Shown here: positions 1 through 9,652 of the stretch, in pieces
Position numbering within the stretch: the first letter of the stretch is position 1
Layout of the letters: every line of letters starts with the position of its first letter
Source of the DNA: Taxawa tesnikishii (nom. ined.)
Lineage: Eukaryota > Ascomycota > Dothideomycetes > Dothideales
Reading direction: 5' to 3'
DNA: 64,000 bases
Assembly (NCBI GenBank): GCA_030247885.1
Contig: JAPDRO010000001.1
Coordinates: forward strand, 2,480,001-2,544,000
Position numbers and translations under genes: made by a program
The notes under the pieces: model-generated
What the model was told of the DNA's origin: nothing
Database searches by the model: none
The model's input: the letters and a program-made list of their open reading frames with translations, nothing else

Positions 1-253
1 CTCCAGAAGAGGCTGGAGACCGAGGCGAAGACCAGGGCTAGGGATGAGAAAAGGCTCGAGCTGCCGACCAGCGAGCCTTGGCCAAGCAGCAGAAGCTGCG
101 CACATCAGCGAGGCGCGCACCAGCTCCCGAACAGCGTTCGGATATCGTCGCCCGCGTTCTCACCATGCACAACATGGGCAATGCCGCCGTCCCATCCCCC
201 CATCCGCCCCTACTAAGGGTGCGCTCACCTTGGGAATATCTTCTCGCGCGATC
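1..253 (+). other. Probable upstream coding exon(s) of the SAP protein, cut by the window edge
   Basis: The first 60 bases read in frame 1 as a charged, coiled-coil-like peptide (LQKRLETEAKTRARDEKRLE). From about base 60, frame 3 continues in the same style (AADQRALAKQQKLR) to a stop near 251. The one-base jump resembles the single-base deficits seen elsewhere in this window. A TACTAAG branch-point-like motif at 211-217 suggests an intron may join this stretch to the SAP frame that follows. The exon structure cannot be settled because the gene runs off the left edge. Confidence 0.35.
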
Positions 254-853
254 ATGAGTGCCAGCGAGCTCCGCAGCGCATGCCGCAACCGGGGTTTACC
301 TATGATCGGAAGCAAAGAACCTAAGGCAATTCTCATCGCTCGTCTCCAAGATGCCGACCGCGCTCTCGGCGTCCACGCTCTACAGAGAATGCTCATGGAG
401 AAGGGCATTCCAGTCAAGCAGGCAAACAAGCAGCGGTTGATACGCGAGCTGGCTGAGGCTGACGCTCGCGACTCCATCAACTATCGTCCTGGTGTACCAC
501 TGCCAGGCTCGACGCCACAGCCCTCGCCATTTGCCAGAAAGGCAAACAAGCCCGGACTGAGACGTGCCCTTCCACCTGTGCCTGCTTTTGCCACGACCAG
601 CAACGATGCCGGTCCCACTAACGCCGACAACACCGATGGTCATGGGCAGATCATCGACGACAACAGCAGGGACCAGGAGGAGCACGCTGGCGATCAAGAG
701 CAGGTCAACGACGACAGTCCCGACAATCACGAGCAGGCCGACGACGACAACACCACCAACCCAAATCCCCACCTTGAAGCTGCAGTCGCCCTTCAGGAGC
801 TTCCCGCTGGTCTCGGCCATACTGCCGCCAGCCAGCAGCACACTGATGCTTGA
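254..853 (+). CDS. SAP-domain-like protein, 5' end uncertain
   Basis: The ATG at 254 opens a frame of about 200 codons, and the same frame stays open upstream to an ATG at 44. Residues 1-35 fit the SAP fold, a DNA/RNA-binding helix-turn-helix: ASELRSACRNRGLP, then GSK, then a helix ending LIARLQ. A second weaker copy follows (LQRMLMEKGIPVKQANKQRL). The rest is low complexity: a basic/Pro stretch near residue 100, then an Asp/Asn/Gln/Glu-rich tail, probably disordered. SAP proteins commonly act in chromatin, RNA processing or SUMO ligation; nothing here chooses between them. The true gene probably starts to the left of the window, so the N terminus is unsafe. Confidence 0.55.
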   Translation: MSASELRSACRNRGLPMIGSKEPKAILIARLQDADRALGVHALQRMLMEKGIPVKQANKQRLIRELAEADARDSINYRPGVPLPGSTPQPSPFARKANKPGLRRALPPVPAFATTSNDAGPTNADNTDGHGQIIDDNSRDQEEHAGDQEQVNDDSPDNHEQADDDNTTNPNPHLEAAVALQELPAGLGHTAASQQHTDA

Positions 854-1782
854 GATGACTGCATGAAGCATCCTATTACATCCTTTCATAACCTTGTCTT
901 GATGCATCACAGCGTGTCAGACCTGCATTGCTTGGCACAAAAAATTTCCTTCTTTGGCACTCCCGAAGGGTAACACACATTCAAAACAAATTGGTCTCAG
1001 ATTGGAATTGGAGAGTTGGCATTAGGCGAGTGTTGTAGGTAGCTAGGTCTTTGTTGCACAGGTCGGCCAACGAGGGCATATCCAAAATTGAATCTGTTTC
1101 AAAACTCAATTCCCCTCTATAACCACGCCCGAGGCCGACAGCCAGCACAACGATGGCAAAGACAACAACGTTCTCAATGGTTGGTCAGACTGACGGACGA
1201 GCCACTGTAACAGAGTAGGCAGTGTGATGGACGCTGTGTGGACGCAAATGCGTTTCTCCGCAGACGAGCCTCTCGGTCATTGTTAGCCCAACGGTCGCTT
1301 CTCTTCCGCTCAACGTAGCAGAGCGCGTTTTGTCGTTGCGGGAAAAGCTCTGTCGTTCGCATCGGTTAGAGCGGAGGGTTGACGGTCTTCGGACGTTTTT
1401 TGTGTGTACGTGCTGCGACGGCCAGTCAGTCGTACCCCTTCGCTACCACGACATGTCGCGAGAGCGGAAAATGCGGCTGCTGTGCACTACTCTTCTCCCT
1501 ACCATCGACAGCGACAGCGACAGGTCTAAAGGCACTGCCACCCCGGGTTCTGTCCTGGCTGAGAGAGCCAGCGCTCTACACGAGTGTAACGGGTGAGAGG
1601 TGAAGGTGCCGGTCGCTGGGTGGCGCCGTCTAGCGCGGCAGACGATGCCGCAGCATGGGCCGGGGATGTGCTGGAGCGTTTGTGCTTCTGCCCCGTGTGG
1701 ACAAACTGAACAACGGTGCGGTGCATCCAACGGCCAAACGTGCTGCATGCACGCTCGCACCTGCTCTTATTATGTCGACGTG

Positions 1783-1810
1783 CTACGATACTACGATACT
1801 ACGATACTAT
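1783..1810. repeat. Short tandem repeat, 8-bp unit TACGATAC, about 3 copies
   Basis: Three head-to-tail copies of TACGATAC are visible at 1784-1791, 1792-1799 and 1800-1807, with partial flanks. No gene overlaps it. Confidence 0.9.
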
Positions 1811-2707
1811 TGTGTTACACTACTACACAGCAGAGGTCGCCAGCGGACAATGTGCGGCCATAGAAAAAGAAACATTTACTAGCGGACGACGTTCGAGCTC
1901 TAGACAGGTAGCCCGGCCTGATCAGCTCGATTGGTCGCGGCCGGCGGCGGATGCACACAAGCGAAGCTTTTCTGGGACCCCGTCAAGGGAAGCACTGTGT
2001 GGAGGTCGCTGATCCCGAGCACATCCTCATCTCCTTTTAATCTCGCTCCACGGAATCTTTTGCTAAGAAGGCGTTCAGTATAGCTGTGGCCATTGGCTGG
2101 GCAGAAAGCGTGCTAGTCGCCGGGCATGAAACGATGGCTTCGCATCTGGAGGGCGCCAATTCTAGCCACTTGGCGAACGGAACAAGGGGCCCTCGCGAAT
2201 CACCGTCACCAAACTGCGCTACCCTACGGCCGCCCGGCACATGGCCGCTGAGGTCTGTACCTGCTTCCTGCGCTTTGCCCTCCGCCGCGCCGTGCTTCAC
2301 TGCTACCTCCCATGCACGGCCTCGAGTCTTCGGACCCCGATGCAGTAATGCCTTATCCACACGCACGTTCTGAAACAGGGGCCTTTTCGTTGCCGCTGCT
2401 GTACCTGCATTAGTCGCGCCCGCACAGGCACCCCATGGCGAGACTGCTCGCGACCTCCACCTGTCGTGAGCGAAAGACCATCCGCTCGTTCCACCCTCAG
2501 ACGCCCGTCTGCCTGAGCTCGTGCTGACTCGCTGGCGTACGGCCCGTGATAGGCCCAATGGTCACCAGGGACCGAAACTCTACTGACGGTAGCCAGCGCC
2601 GCGTCCGTGGACGAGGTCAACCAAGCGCAACATCGCAGTGGTCCACCACAGCGACTCGGCCTGCCGATGTTTCATGCTCCCACCGGGGGCAAAGGTAGGC
2701 AGACACC

Positions 2708-2887
2708 TATAAGCATCCTTCTCCGTCCGCTCTCTGCTCTCACTCCATCTCACAACAACTTTCTTCCAACATCTTTCTGGGTTGATCCTTTCGAAGAGCT
2801 AGAGTCACTCGCTTCTCTGCTCTTTTCTTTCGATATTCTCTATTTTCACAATCTTTTACTGCATTAGTCAATCCCTTAATAGCAATC
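2708..2887 (+). promoter_or_regulatory. Putative core promoter and CT-rich leader of the wall-protein gene
   Basis: A TATAAG motif lies at 2708-2713, 175-180 bp upstream of the ATG at 2888. It is followed by a pyrimidine-rich stretch with CTC and CAACAACTTT motifs. CT-rich leaders of this sort are common upstream of strongly expressed fungal genes. Inferred from sequence only. Confidence 0.4.
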
Positions 2888-5800
2888 ATGCACTTCACCT
2901 CTGCGGCGCTCCTTATCGCCGGCCTCACTGCCCAGCGGGCAGCGGCTCACTGGGATGTCAATGCCGCTAGTTACGGCACTCCCGCCAACTCCAACAACCA
3001 GTGTTCCAGCCAGCAATCCAGCGGTTACAACTGGGGTGGCCTGAGCACTGGCTCCTTCAGCAGCTACGGCAGCAACACCTTCTCCGGCTTCACATGCTCT
3101 AACAAGCCCTTGAAGCGGGACCTTCACAGCAAGCGCACTTTCCAGGACAAGTGCATCAGTGGTGACATTTCTGGACACTCTGGCAGCCAGCCAAGCATCT
3201 CTTGCAGCGGCGAAGAGGATGATTTCTCCATCAAGCACATGCAGGTCTCGTCTGACCGCGACACCGACGTTGAGTGCCACTACACCATGCCGGACAACTC
3301 GGTTTGCAAGCAGACCTCCAAGTGCTCTGCTGGCGGTTCTACTATCGAGAACACCCAGTGCGGTGGTGCCAAGTCCGTTACGTTCAAGCAACCAGACTCT
3401 TCGAACAACGGCAAGCCTTGCTCGATCAACATTCACTCTATCGGCTTCGACTGCAACACTGCCAGCTCCACTGTTGCTTACTCCAGCACTGCTACCCCAT
3501 CCAGCACTAGCTCCTCCGTCATCGCTGTGACCACTTCCAGCTCCGGCTCCAGCTACTCTTCCTCCGCCAGCGAGAGCTCCAGCTCTTTCGCCGCTTACTC
3601 CAGCTCTTCCGCTGCTGAGAGCTTCAGCTCCTCCACTGCCGACTCTTCTTCCTCTGCCAGCGAGAGCTCCGCAGTGACCGCTTCCTCCTCTTCCTTTGGT
3701 GCCTACAGCACACCAGCCACCTCCGAGAGCTCCAGCTCATCCGTCGTCGAGAGCTCTTCCACTCTCTCCGCCTCCAGCAGCTCTAGCTCCGAGGTCTCTG
3801 CTGTCACTGAGTCCAGCTCTTCCCTCGTTGCCTACAGCAGCAGCAGCGCCGCCACCACCTCAAGCTACGAGACTTCGCCAGCGACGGCCTCTGCCTCTGC
3901 CTCTGACTCCAGCTCCAGCCTCGTCGCTTACCCAAGCTCCAGTGTCGCTACCGGCTACGGCTTCAACACCACCTCGGCTACCTTGGCTACCTACCCAGCT
4001 AGCAGCTACGGTGTTCCTTCCAGCTCCGTTGTCTCCAGCTCCGAGTCTTCCTCGCCGGTCTCGCCGGTCACTGAGTCAAGCTCCTCTGCTTCGCTGTCCT
4101 CGTCCAGCCCATCTGCCTACGTCCCACTCCCATCTGGCTCAGCAAGCTACTCCGCTGGTAACTCGTCTGCTCCAGTTGCCTACCCAACCTCGTCTCAGGC
4201 TTCGCCAGTCACTGCTTCGTCTAGCTCTGTCTCCAGCAGCAGCCCAGCTCCCTCTGCCAACTGCCCTGAGATCGTGCCCAAGTGCTTGAACACCTGGATC
4301 CAGTACACCGGATGCAAGGACAACACCGACTCTGACTGCTACTGCAAGCAAGCCAACTTCACCACTAATGTCATCGATTGTATCTCTGCCCGCGGTGGTT
4401 CTTCCGAGGAGATCTCCGAGGCTACCTCCTACCTGGTCGGTATCTGCGCTGCTTACGTTCCAGGCAACTCTGGCATCGTCACTGCTGTCCCAAGCACCGT
4501 CACTCTTGCCCCATCTGTATCAGCCACCTCGTCGTCTGTTGTTGCCCCAGTCAGCACTGGCAGCGGCTCCTACCCATCGGCCGCATCCTCTGTCGTCAGC
4601 TACTCTACCTACGGCACTGTCTACGTTACCGATGTCACAGAGACCACCATCACAACATGCCCAGTTGGCCACACCCTTACCCAGTCTGGCTCCACCACCG
4701 TCCTGAGCACCCCATCGGTCATCACCACCACCTACACCACCCAGTCGACTTCTTCCTCTTCTGTTGTGGTTCCGGTCACCTACCCGGCATCTTCCCCAGC
4801 TGGTTCCTCTCCAGCCAGCCCGGTCAGCTCTGGCCCAGTGTCCTCCGCTCCAGCTCTCCCAACCACGGTCACCTTGTATTCCAGCGCCGTGATCACCATC
4901 ACTAGCTGCGCTGCCGACGTGACTGACTGCCCAGCCAGCAGCACTGTTGTGAAGACCACCTCCGTCCCAGTTGGTACTACCGTCACTGTTCCATCTTCCC
5001 CGGCTGTCTCTTCTCCTGTTGGCTCTTCCCCAGCTGCTCCAGTCAGCTCCGGCCCAGTCTCTTCGGCCCCAGCTGTGCCGACTACCGTCACTCTTTACAG
5101 CAGCGCTGTTGTCACTGTTACCAGCTGTGCTGCCGATGTTACCAACTGCCCAGCCAGCAGCACTGTCATTGTGACCACTTCCGTCCCCGTCGGAACCACT
5201 GTTACCGTCCCATCGGCCCCGGTTGCCTACACTTCTCCAGCTGGTTCCTCCCCAATTGCTCCAGTTAGCTCCGGCCTTATCTCGTCTGCCCCTGCTGTCC
5301 CATCGACCATCACCTTCTACAGCACTGCTGAGATCACCGTCACCAGCTGCGCTGCCGACGTCACCAACTGCCCAGCCCGCAGCACTGTTGTGAAGACCAC
5401 CTCTGTCCCAGTCTCCAGCACTGTCACCATGGTTCAGCCATCCGCCTACCCAACCGGTGCTGCCCCAGCTGGCTCCAGCGAGGCCGCTCCAGTCAACTCC
5501 TCCCCAGCTGGCTCTGCCCCTGCTGCCTACACTGGTGCCATGTACACCCCAGCTGTTGCCTCCGCTACCCCAGTCCCAGCCACCACCATCAGCGTTGGCT
5601 CCATGACCATCACCGTTCCTCAGGTTGCCTTCACCACCCAGACCGTCACTGTCTCCGGCTCTACCACCACCACCGTCGGCCTTGTCCAGGGCCCAACCGC
5701 CGCTGCCGCCAACACCACCCCAGCTTCCTCCAACGCTGCTGGCGCTTACGGCGCTTACCCAACTACCCTGGCCACCGCCAGCGGTGCCGGTGTCTACCCA

Positions 5801-5911
5801 ACCGCCACCAGCAGCCCGATCATGCCATTCACCGGTGCCGGTGCCCGCGTCAGCAGCGGCTCCCTCGCCGGCCTGGCCATCGGTGCCGTTGCCGCTTTCC
5901 TTGCCCTTTAA
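2888..5911 (+). CDS. GPI-anchored Ser/Thr-rich cell wall protein with CFEM-like domain and three tandem repeats
   Basis: One uninterrupted frame of 1007 residues. A signal peptide (about 1-20, ending QRAAA) precedes a globular Cys-containing N-terminal domain to about residue 190, with dibasic KR sites near 76-86 that could be cut by a Kex2-type protease. Residues about 195-455 are an almost pure Ser/Ala/Tyr stalk. A CFEM-like module follows (about 458-525, seven of the usual eight cysteines: C-x6-C, DCYC, then two more). Next come three copies of a 73-74 residue repeat containing SCAADVT(N/D)CPA, preceded by a diverged copy. The C terminus (SGSLAGLAIGAVAAFLAL) is a GPI-attachment signal. It is probably covalently linked in the wall, as adhesin, structural protein or haem/iron-scavenging CFEM protein; the missing eighth cysteine makes haem binding uncertain. 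Confidence 0.85.
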   Translation: MHFTSAALLIAGLTAQRAAAHWDVNAASYGTPANSNNQCSSQQSSGYNWGGLSTGSFSSYGSNTFSGFTCSNKPLKRDLHSKRTFQDKCISGDISGHSGSQPSISCSGEEDDFSIKHMQVSSDRDTDVECHYTMPDNSVCKQTSKCSAGGSTIENTQCGGAKSVTFKQPDSSNNGKPCSINIHSIGFDCNTASSTVAYSSTATPSSTSSSVIAVTTSSSGSSYSSSASESSSSFAAYSSSSAAESFSSSTADSSSSASESSAVTASSSSFGAYSTPATSESSSSSVVESSSTLSASSSSSSEVSAVTESSSSLVAYSSSSAATTSSYETSPATASASASDSSSSLVAYPSSSVATGYGFNTTSATLATYPASSYGVPSSSVVSSSESSSPVSPVTESSSSASLSSSSPSAYVPLPSGSASYSAGNSSAPVAYPTSSQASPVTASSSSVSSSSPAPSANCPEIVPKCLNTWIQYTGCKDNTDSDCYCKQANFTTNVIDCISARGGSSEEISEATSYLVGICAAYVPGNSGIVTAVPSTVTLAPSVSATSSSVVAPVSTGSGSYPSAASSVVSYSTYGTVYVTDVTETTITTCPVGHTLTQSGSTTVLSTPSVITTTYTTQSTSSSSVVVPVTYPASSPAGSSPASPVSSGPVSSAPALPTTVTLYSSAVITITSCAADVTDCPASSTVVKTTSVPVGTTVTVPSSPAVSSPVGSSPAAPVSSGPVSSAPAVPTTVTLYSSAVVTVTSCAADVTNCPASSTVIVTTSVPVGTTVTVPSAPVAYTSPAGSSPIAPVSSGLISSAPAVPSTITFYSTAEITVTSCAADVTNCPARSTVVKTTSVPVSSTVTMVQPSAYPTGAAPAGSSEAAPVNSSPAGSAPAAYTGAMYTPAVASATPVPATTISVGSMTITVPQVAFTTQTVTVSGSTTTTVGLVQGPTAAAANTTPASSNAAGAYGAYPTTLATASGAGVYPTATSSPIMPFTGAGARVSSGSLAGLAIGAVAAFLAL
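4862..5440 (+). repeat. In-frame coding tandem repeat, 219-222 bp unit, 3 copies
   Basis: The TVTLYSS-type start of each unit falls at about 4862, 5081 and 5303, giving periods of 219 and 222 bp, both multiples of three. Each unit carries two cysteines and a Pro/Ser linker (PAGSSPxxPVSSG). The copies differ at many synonymous sites, so the duplication is not very recent, but copy number could vary between strains. Confidence 0.85.
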
Positions 5912-6872
5912 ACATAGACGCAAGAGCATCTGCTTATCTGTACAAAAGCATCGCAGCTCGCGCTGCCAATGGTTTCCTTGCTCTATATCCAAGCATGTCT
6001 CCTTTCCTCTCTTTCTCTTGTCTCTCAAAGCATATAGGCGGTGTATGTAATGACGGTGGAATGGGCAAAAAGAAAGGTCGTCCGGTCTGGCATCTGGGAC
6101 GGCGTTTACCATCATCGTGGTCGTTTTGCTTCATGACTCTCCTTAAGTAGCGTTCGTCCGTAGCGGAAAGCCTAATGCAGTTATCGAACCATCAACTCCC
6201 TCGCGGTCCTTCCCTAGCCTCTGTTTGGGTTGAAGCTGGGAGACTTCTTCTCTCGCCTGCGAGGCGGGAGATGCGGCCATGGAACCGTTTGTTTCAGTGG
6301 GGAAAAGAAAACAATGTAGGTAAGAGAGTCGTACGGCTATCCCTCCCTGGGTGGACCTTCAAGACATCCAATCGCTACCACAAGTGAACGCAACGGTGAA
6401 TTGTAACGACTCTGCGAAGCTGATGCGCAGGTTATAGTCCGTACTAAGATTCGTTGGCCCACTCCCCCAGACCCGGTGACGGGCGTTATTTCCCACACAT
6501 GCCAGATCATGGTTTGAGATTTCCCGGCACGCTATCATAACTCTCCTCGCCGGCGTTAGGCTGAGTTGGCGGGGCCATACATCGATTGCTGTTACCTTCT
6601 TTGATCCCACCACAACCCATCTTGTCCAGGCCTCCTTGTCGTGGCGCTGCTGAAAAGCGACCCCATTGATTGAATCAGCCCTGTATGCTGTGTCTTCGCG
6701 ATCCAGCGACTCTGCCACTGTCAGTTGTAAAAGCAGGACTAAGGCAACGTTGCCCGCAGCAACACTCGAGCGTATTCAAAGAAAACATGGGTTGAAAAAT
6801 CACTGGCGTTAACAACAGTTTCGTGAACGATTGGTTTATCCATGCAGAACAAATACGTAGCACATGTCGCCC
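5912..6872. other. Intergenic, about 1 kb, no gene seen
   Basis: This lies between the convergent ends of the wall-protein gene and AFG2. It should contain both 3' UTRs. No open frame here resembles a protein. Confidence 0.6.
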
Positions 6873-9204
6873 TCATATCTTCCTGTTCATACCGTCCCGC
6901 CACCTAACGTACCCCTCCGTCATCTCGGGCGTGATCCTGCGTACCGCCCTCTTGACAGCATCCTCAAAGTCCTGCTGACATATCACCGGCTTCTCCCCAT
7001 CATCCTTGGCCGAGCCATTTTTGAGCTTTGCGATGTGCCGCCTCGCACTGACCCGCCCGGCTTCGAGGCAGATATTGACGATCTCTGCGCCGGAATATCC
7101 CTCCGTCTGCCGCGCAAGCGCCTCGATATCGACGTCAGTGAGAGCAACGCCGCGCGTCCGGATGCTGAAAATCTCCCTCCGCGCATTGTAGTCGGGCGGT
7201 CCGACATACATCAAGCTGTCGAAGCGACCGGGGCGCAGCAGCGCGGGGTCGAGAATGTCTGGCTTGTTGGTTGCGGCGAGGACGAGGACGCCGTTCAGGC
7301 TTTCGATGCCGTCCATCTCGTTCAGGAGGGTTGTGAGGACGTTCAGACCCTTTGTGCCGCCGGCTTCGCGCTCTGAGCCGATCGAGTCGATCTCGTCGAA
7401 GAAGATGATGCTGGGTGCGGCAGCACGGGCTTTGCGGAAGACCTCGCGAACGGCGCGTTCGGACTCGCCAACGTACATTGATGTGAGTTCGGCGCCCTTG
7501 ACGGCGATGAAGTTGAGGCCTGAAGATGTGGCGATTGCTTTTGCGGTCAATGTCTTCGAGCAGCCGGGTGGTCCGTAAAGGAGGATGCCCTTCTGTGGGG
7601 TGAGGTTGAGACTGGACATTACCTCGGGATACCTCAGTGGCCATTCTACGACTTCGTCGAGGGCCTCTTTATGCCGGCCGAACCCCGATATCTGACCAAT
7701 GCACTTTGGGTGTTTCCAGGAAAACCTCTTTCATAGCACTCGGCCGCGTATCCAGTAAGGCCTTCTCGAAATCCTCTATGGAAAGCTCGATTCCTGCTGG
7801 CTCGTTTGGCGTTTCAGTGGAACCCTCTTTACCGACCGTCCCATTGGCAAGAGTCTCTGACGTGCCATCTGCCTCGCCACCATCTTGTACCGGAGCCAAG
7901 TCCAACTGTGCGAGGTAACGATCGGCAGCATGCTCTCGGGCGTTTTCCACCAAAGCCTCCAGATCCTGCCCCACGTATCCATGAGTGCGTTCGCCAATAC
8001 TTTCCGACAGCGCTTGTGACTGTCCGTTTTCACCTTGTAGAACCTTCAAAATCTGAATTCGAGCTTGCATATCCGGAATTGGTACTTCGATCTCGTAGCG
8101 TAAGCGACCTGGCGTACGAAGAGACTTGTCGATGTCATTTTGCCGACTGGAAGCGGCAACGACAAGCACCTGCGTATTCTTCAGGTTGTCGAGCTCGGCT
8201 GCTAGTATAGGCGCAAGGCTAGCTGAGGGCAAGGCATCTCTACTTTGAGCACCAGCTATGATGTCTAGATTGTCCATCACGATTAGACTTGGCTGCTGGG
8301 ATATTGCGTCTGCGAAAATGCTACGAACAGCGGCCTGCGACTTGCTTGTGCTTGCCGTAGTGCCCAGACTCGACTGGTCAATCCGGAGGACTTTGCACCA
8401 GGGCAATTCCGCAAGCCCACGCAACAAGAGACTCTTTCCAGTTCCCTCGGGGCCGTAGAGCAGAATACCGCCATCGCGGCGAATTCCGGTCGGCAGCCTT
8501 CTGCCTCTGACCTCTCCGATTAAGCGAGAAAGCCGTTTATTGAGGAACTCGATCTGTTTGAGGAGGCCACCGATGCCACTCGAGTTCAGCTCGAAGGTCG
8601 GTAGTGATCTTGGCAGAACCGGTGCAGGCGGAGAAGCCTTATCCTGCATCACCAATTCCGTCTCATCGCTGAATGTGAACAAGGTGTTGTTGCTTGCCGC
8701 AGCAGACTCGATCTTCTCAATCCTGAAGCGCTTCTTCAGGCCTTTACGGGAGCTTTCCTCGAAGGTAACTCCAGTGGCAAACGCTTCTACAGACCCTAGC
8801 CTCAAGCTGCACCGAGCCTTCCATATGTTGTCGTCCTTCGCTGGGTCCGCGCCGTTGTTGTCTGGCTGCTCAACCAGGACCACTCGGTCCGCACGCACGA
8901 TCTGCGCGTTGAGTTTTGAGATGGTAAACTGCTTGCCGACATGGAAACCAAACATGTTCCGGAACATGTCTGTCGTCTTCACCGGGTGAGGCCCTTGCAC
9001 CTTCGTCACCTGGTCCGTAGACCTCCAAACATAGCCCATCGCCTGGCAGCCATCGGACCCGGTAAGCTGGCAGAGGTCCCCAGGGGTGATCTCCAGTCTC
9101 TTCAAGTCGTCGCTGCGGATATGGATTCTGAATGCGCCATCCAGTGGGGTGGGCACATCTTGCTTCTCTGGCAGCGGTCGCACAACAAAGATGGATTCTG
9201 CCAT
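6873..9204 (-). CDS. AFG2: AFG2/Drg1 (SPATA5-type) AAA-ATPase for pre-60S ribosome maturation
   Basis: Type II AAA protein of about 775 residues starting at MAESIFVV (ATG at 9204). In yeast the hexamer strips Rlp24 from cytoplasmic pre-60S particles. Residues 1-200 form the N domain. D1 has Walker A GPEGTGKS at 251-258, but the Walker B region reads LIVMDNLDII near 308, with Asn where the catalytic Glu should be. D2 is canonical: GPPGCSKT, FFDEIDSIG and an intact arginine-finger region (LRPGRFD). At the start of D2, after WSDIG, the frame changes beside a run of four G (minus strand, 7683-7686). The next frame continues FGRHKEALDEVVEW, so the gene is split into two open frames. No intron fits. 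Divergent from the mitochondrial gene at 9653. Confidence 0.88.
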
Positions 9205-9652
9205 GTTGAAGCTGTCGAGGATCACGCGCTCTGATATTCAAATGCTGCTGCCACCTAGTTCGAGGAAAATTCGTAGATTACTTACTTGGAGAAATGTTTT
9301 CATTGGTTTGTAGGACTAGTTTACAACCATGCAATTTGACCCTTGACCTTCGGGTGTTACTCACCTCCCTTCTCGATTTTGAATGCCACGACTGTGAGTA
9401 AGTACGACAGCACCTCAGTATGTCGGATAACCTAAGCATAAACTCATGCCCAAGGGGTGTCGAGATTCTTTGGAGTGAGTTGCTATGTGCATGTTGTTCG
9501 AACTCAAACGATCAACTTACCGGTCAAAAGAGCGGGCAGGCCATAAGTCGTGCTCCAGTTTCCGTCCAATGAAGTTGTCCCAAAGGCCGCAAAATATATA
9601 CTCTAACTATTGACTCTCCAGACTAGATGCTCCCGTTCATCATCCCCAATTG
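9205..9652. other. Divergent promoter region, AFG2 / mitochondrial gene
   Basis: About 450 bp separates the two start codons. No coding signal is visible; it should hold both promoters. Confidence 0.5.

Larger units (their letters stand above)
854..2887. other. Intergenic, about 2 kb, no gene seen
   Basis: Only short overlapping open frames without recognisable domains are present on either strand. It holds a small tandem repeat at 1784-1807 and, from about 2700, the promoter-like region of the wall-protein gene. Confidence 0.6.

Noticed and set aside
4520-6115. Long open frame (531 codons) on the minus strand opposite the wall-protein gene
   Set aside because: It is the shadow of a Ser/Thr/Pro-biased gene; its Gly/Trp/Ser composition has no domain, and the plus-strand frame has signal peptide, repeats and GPI end.
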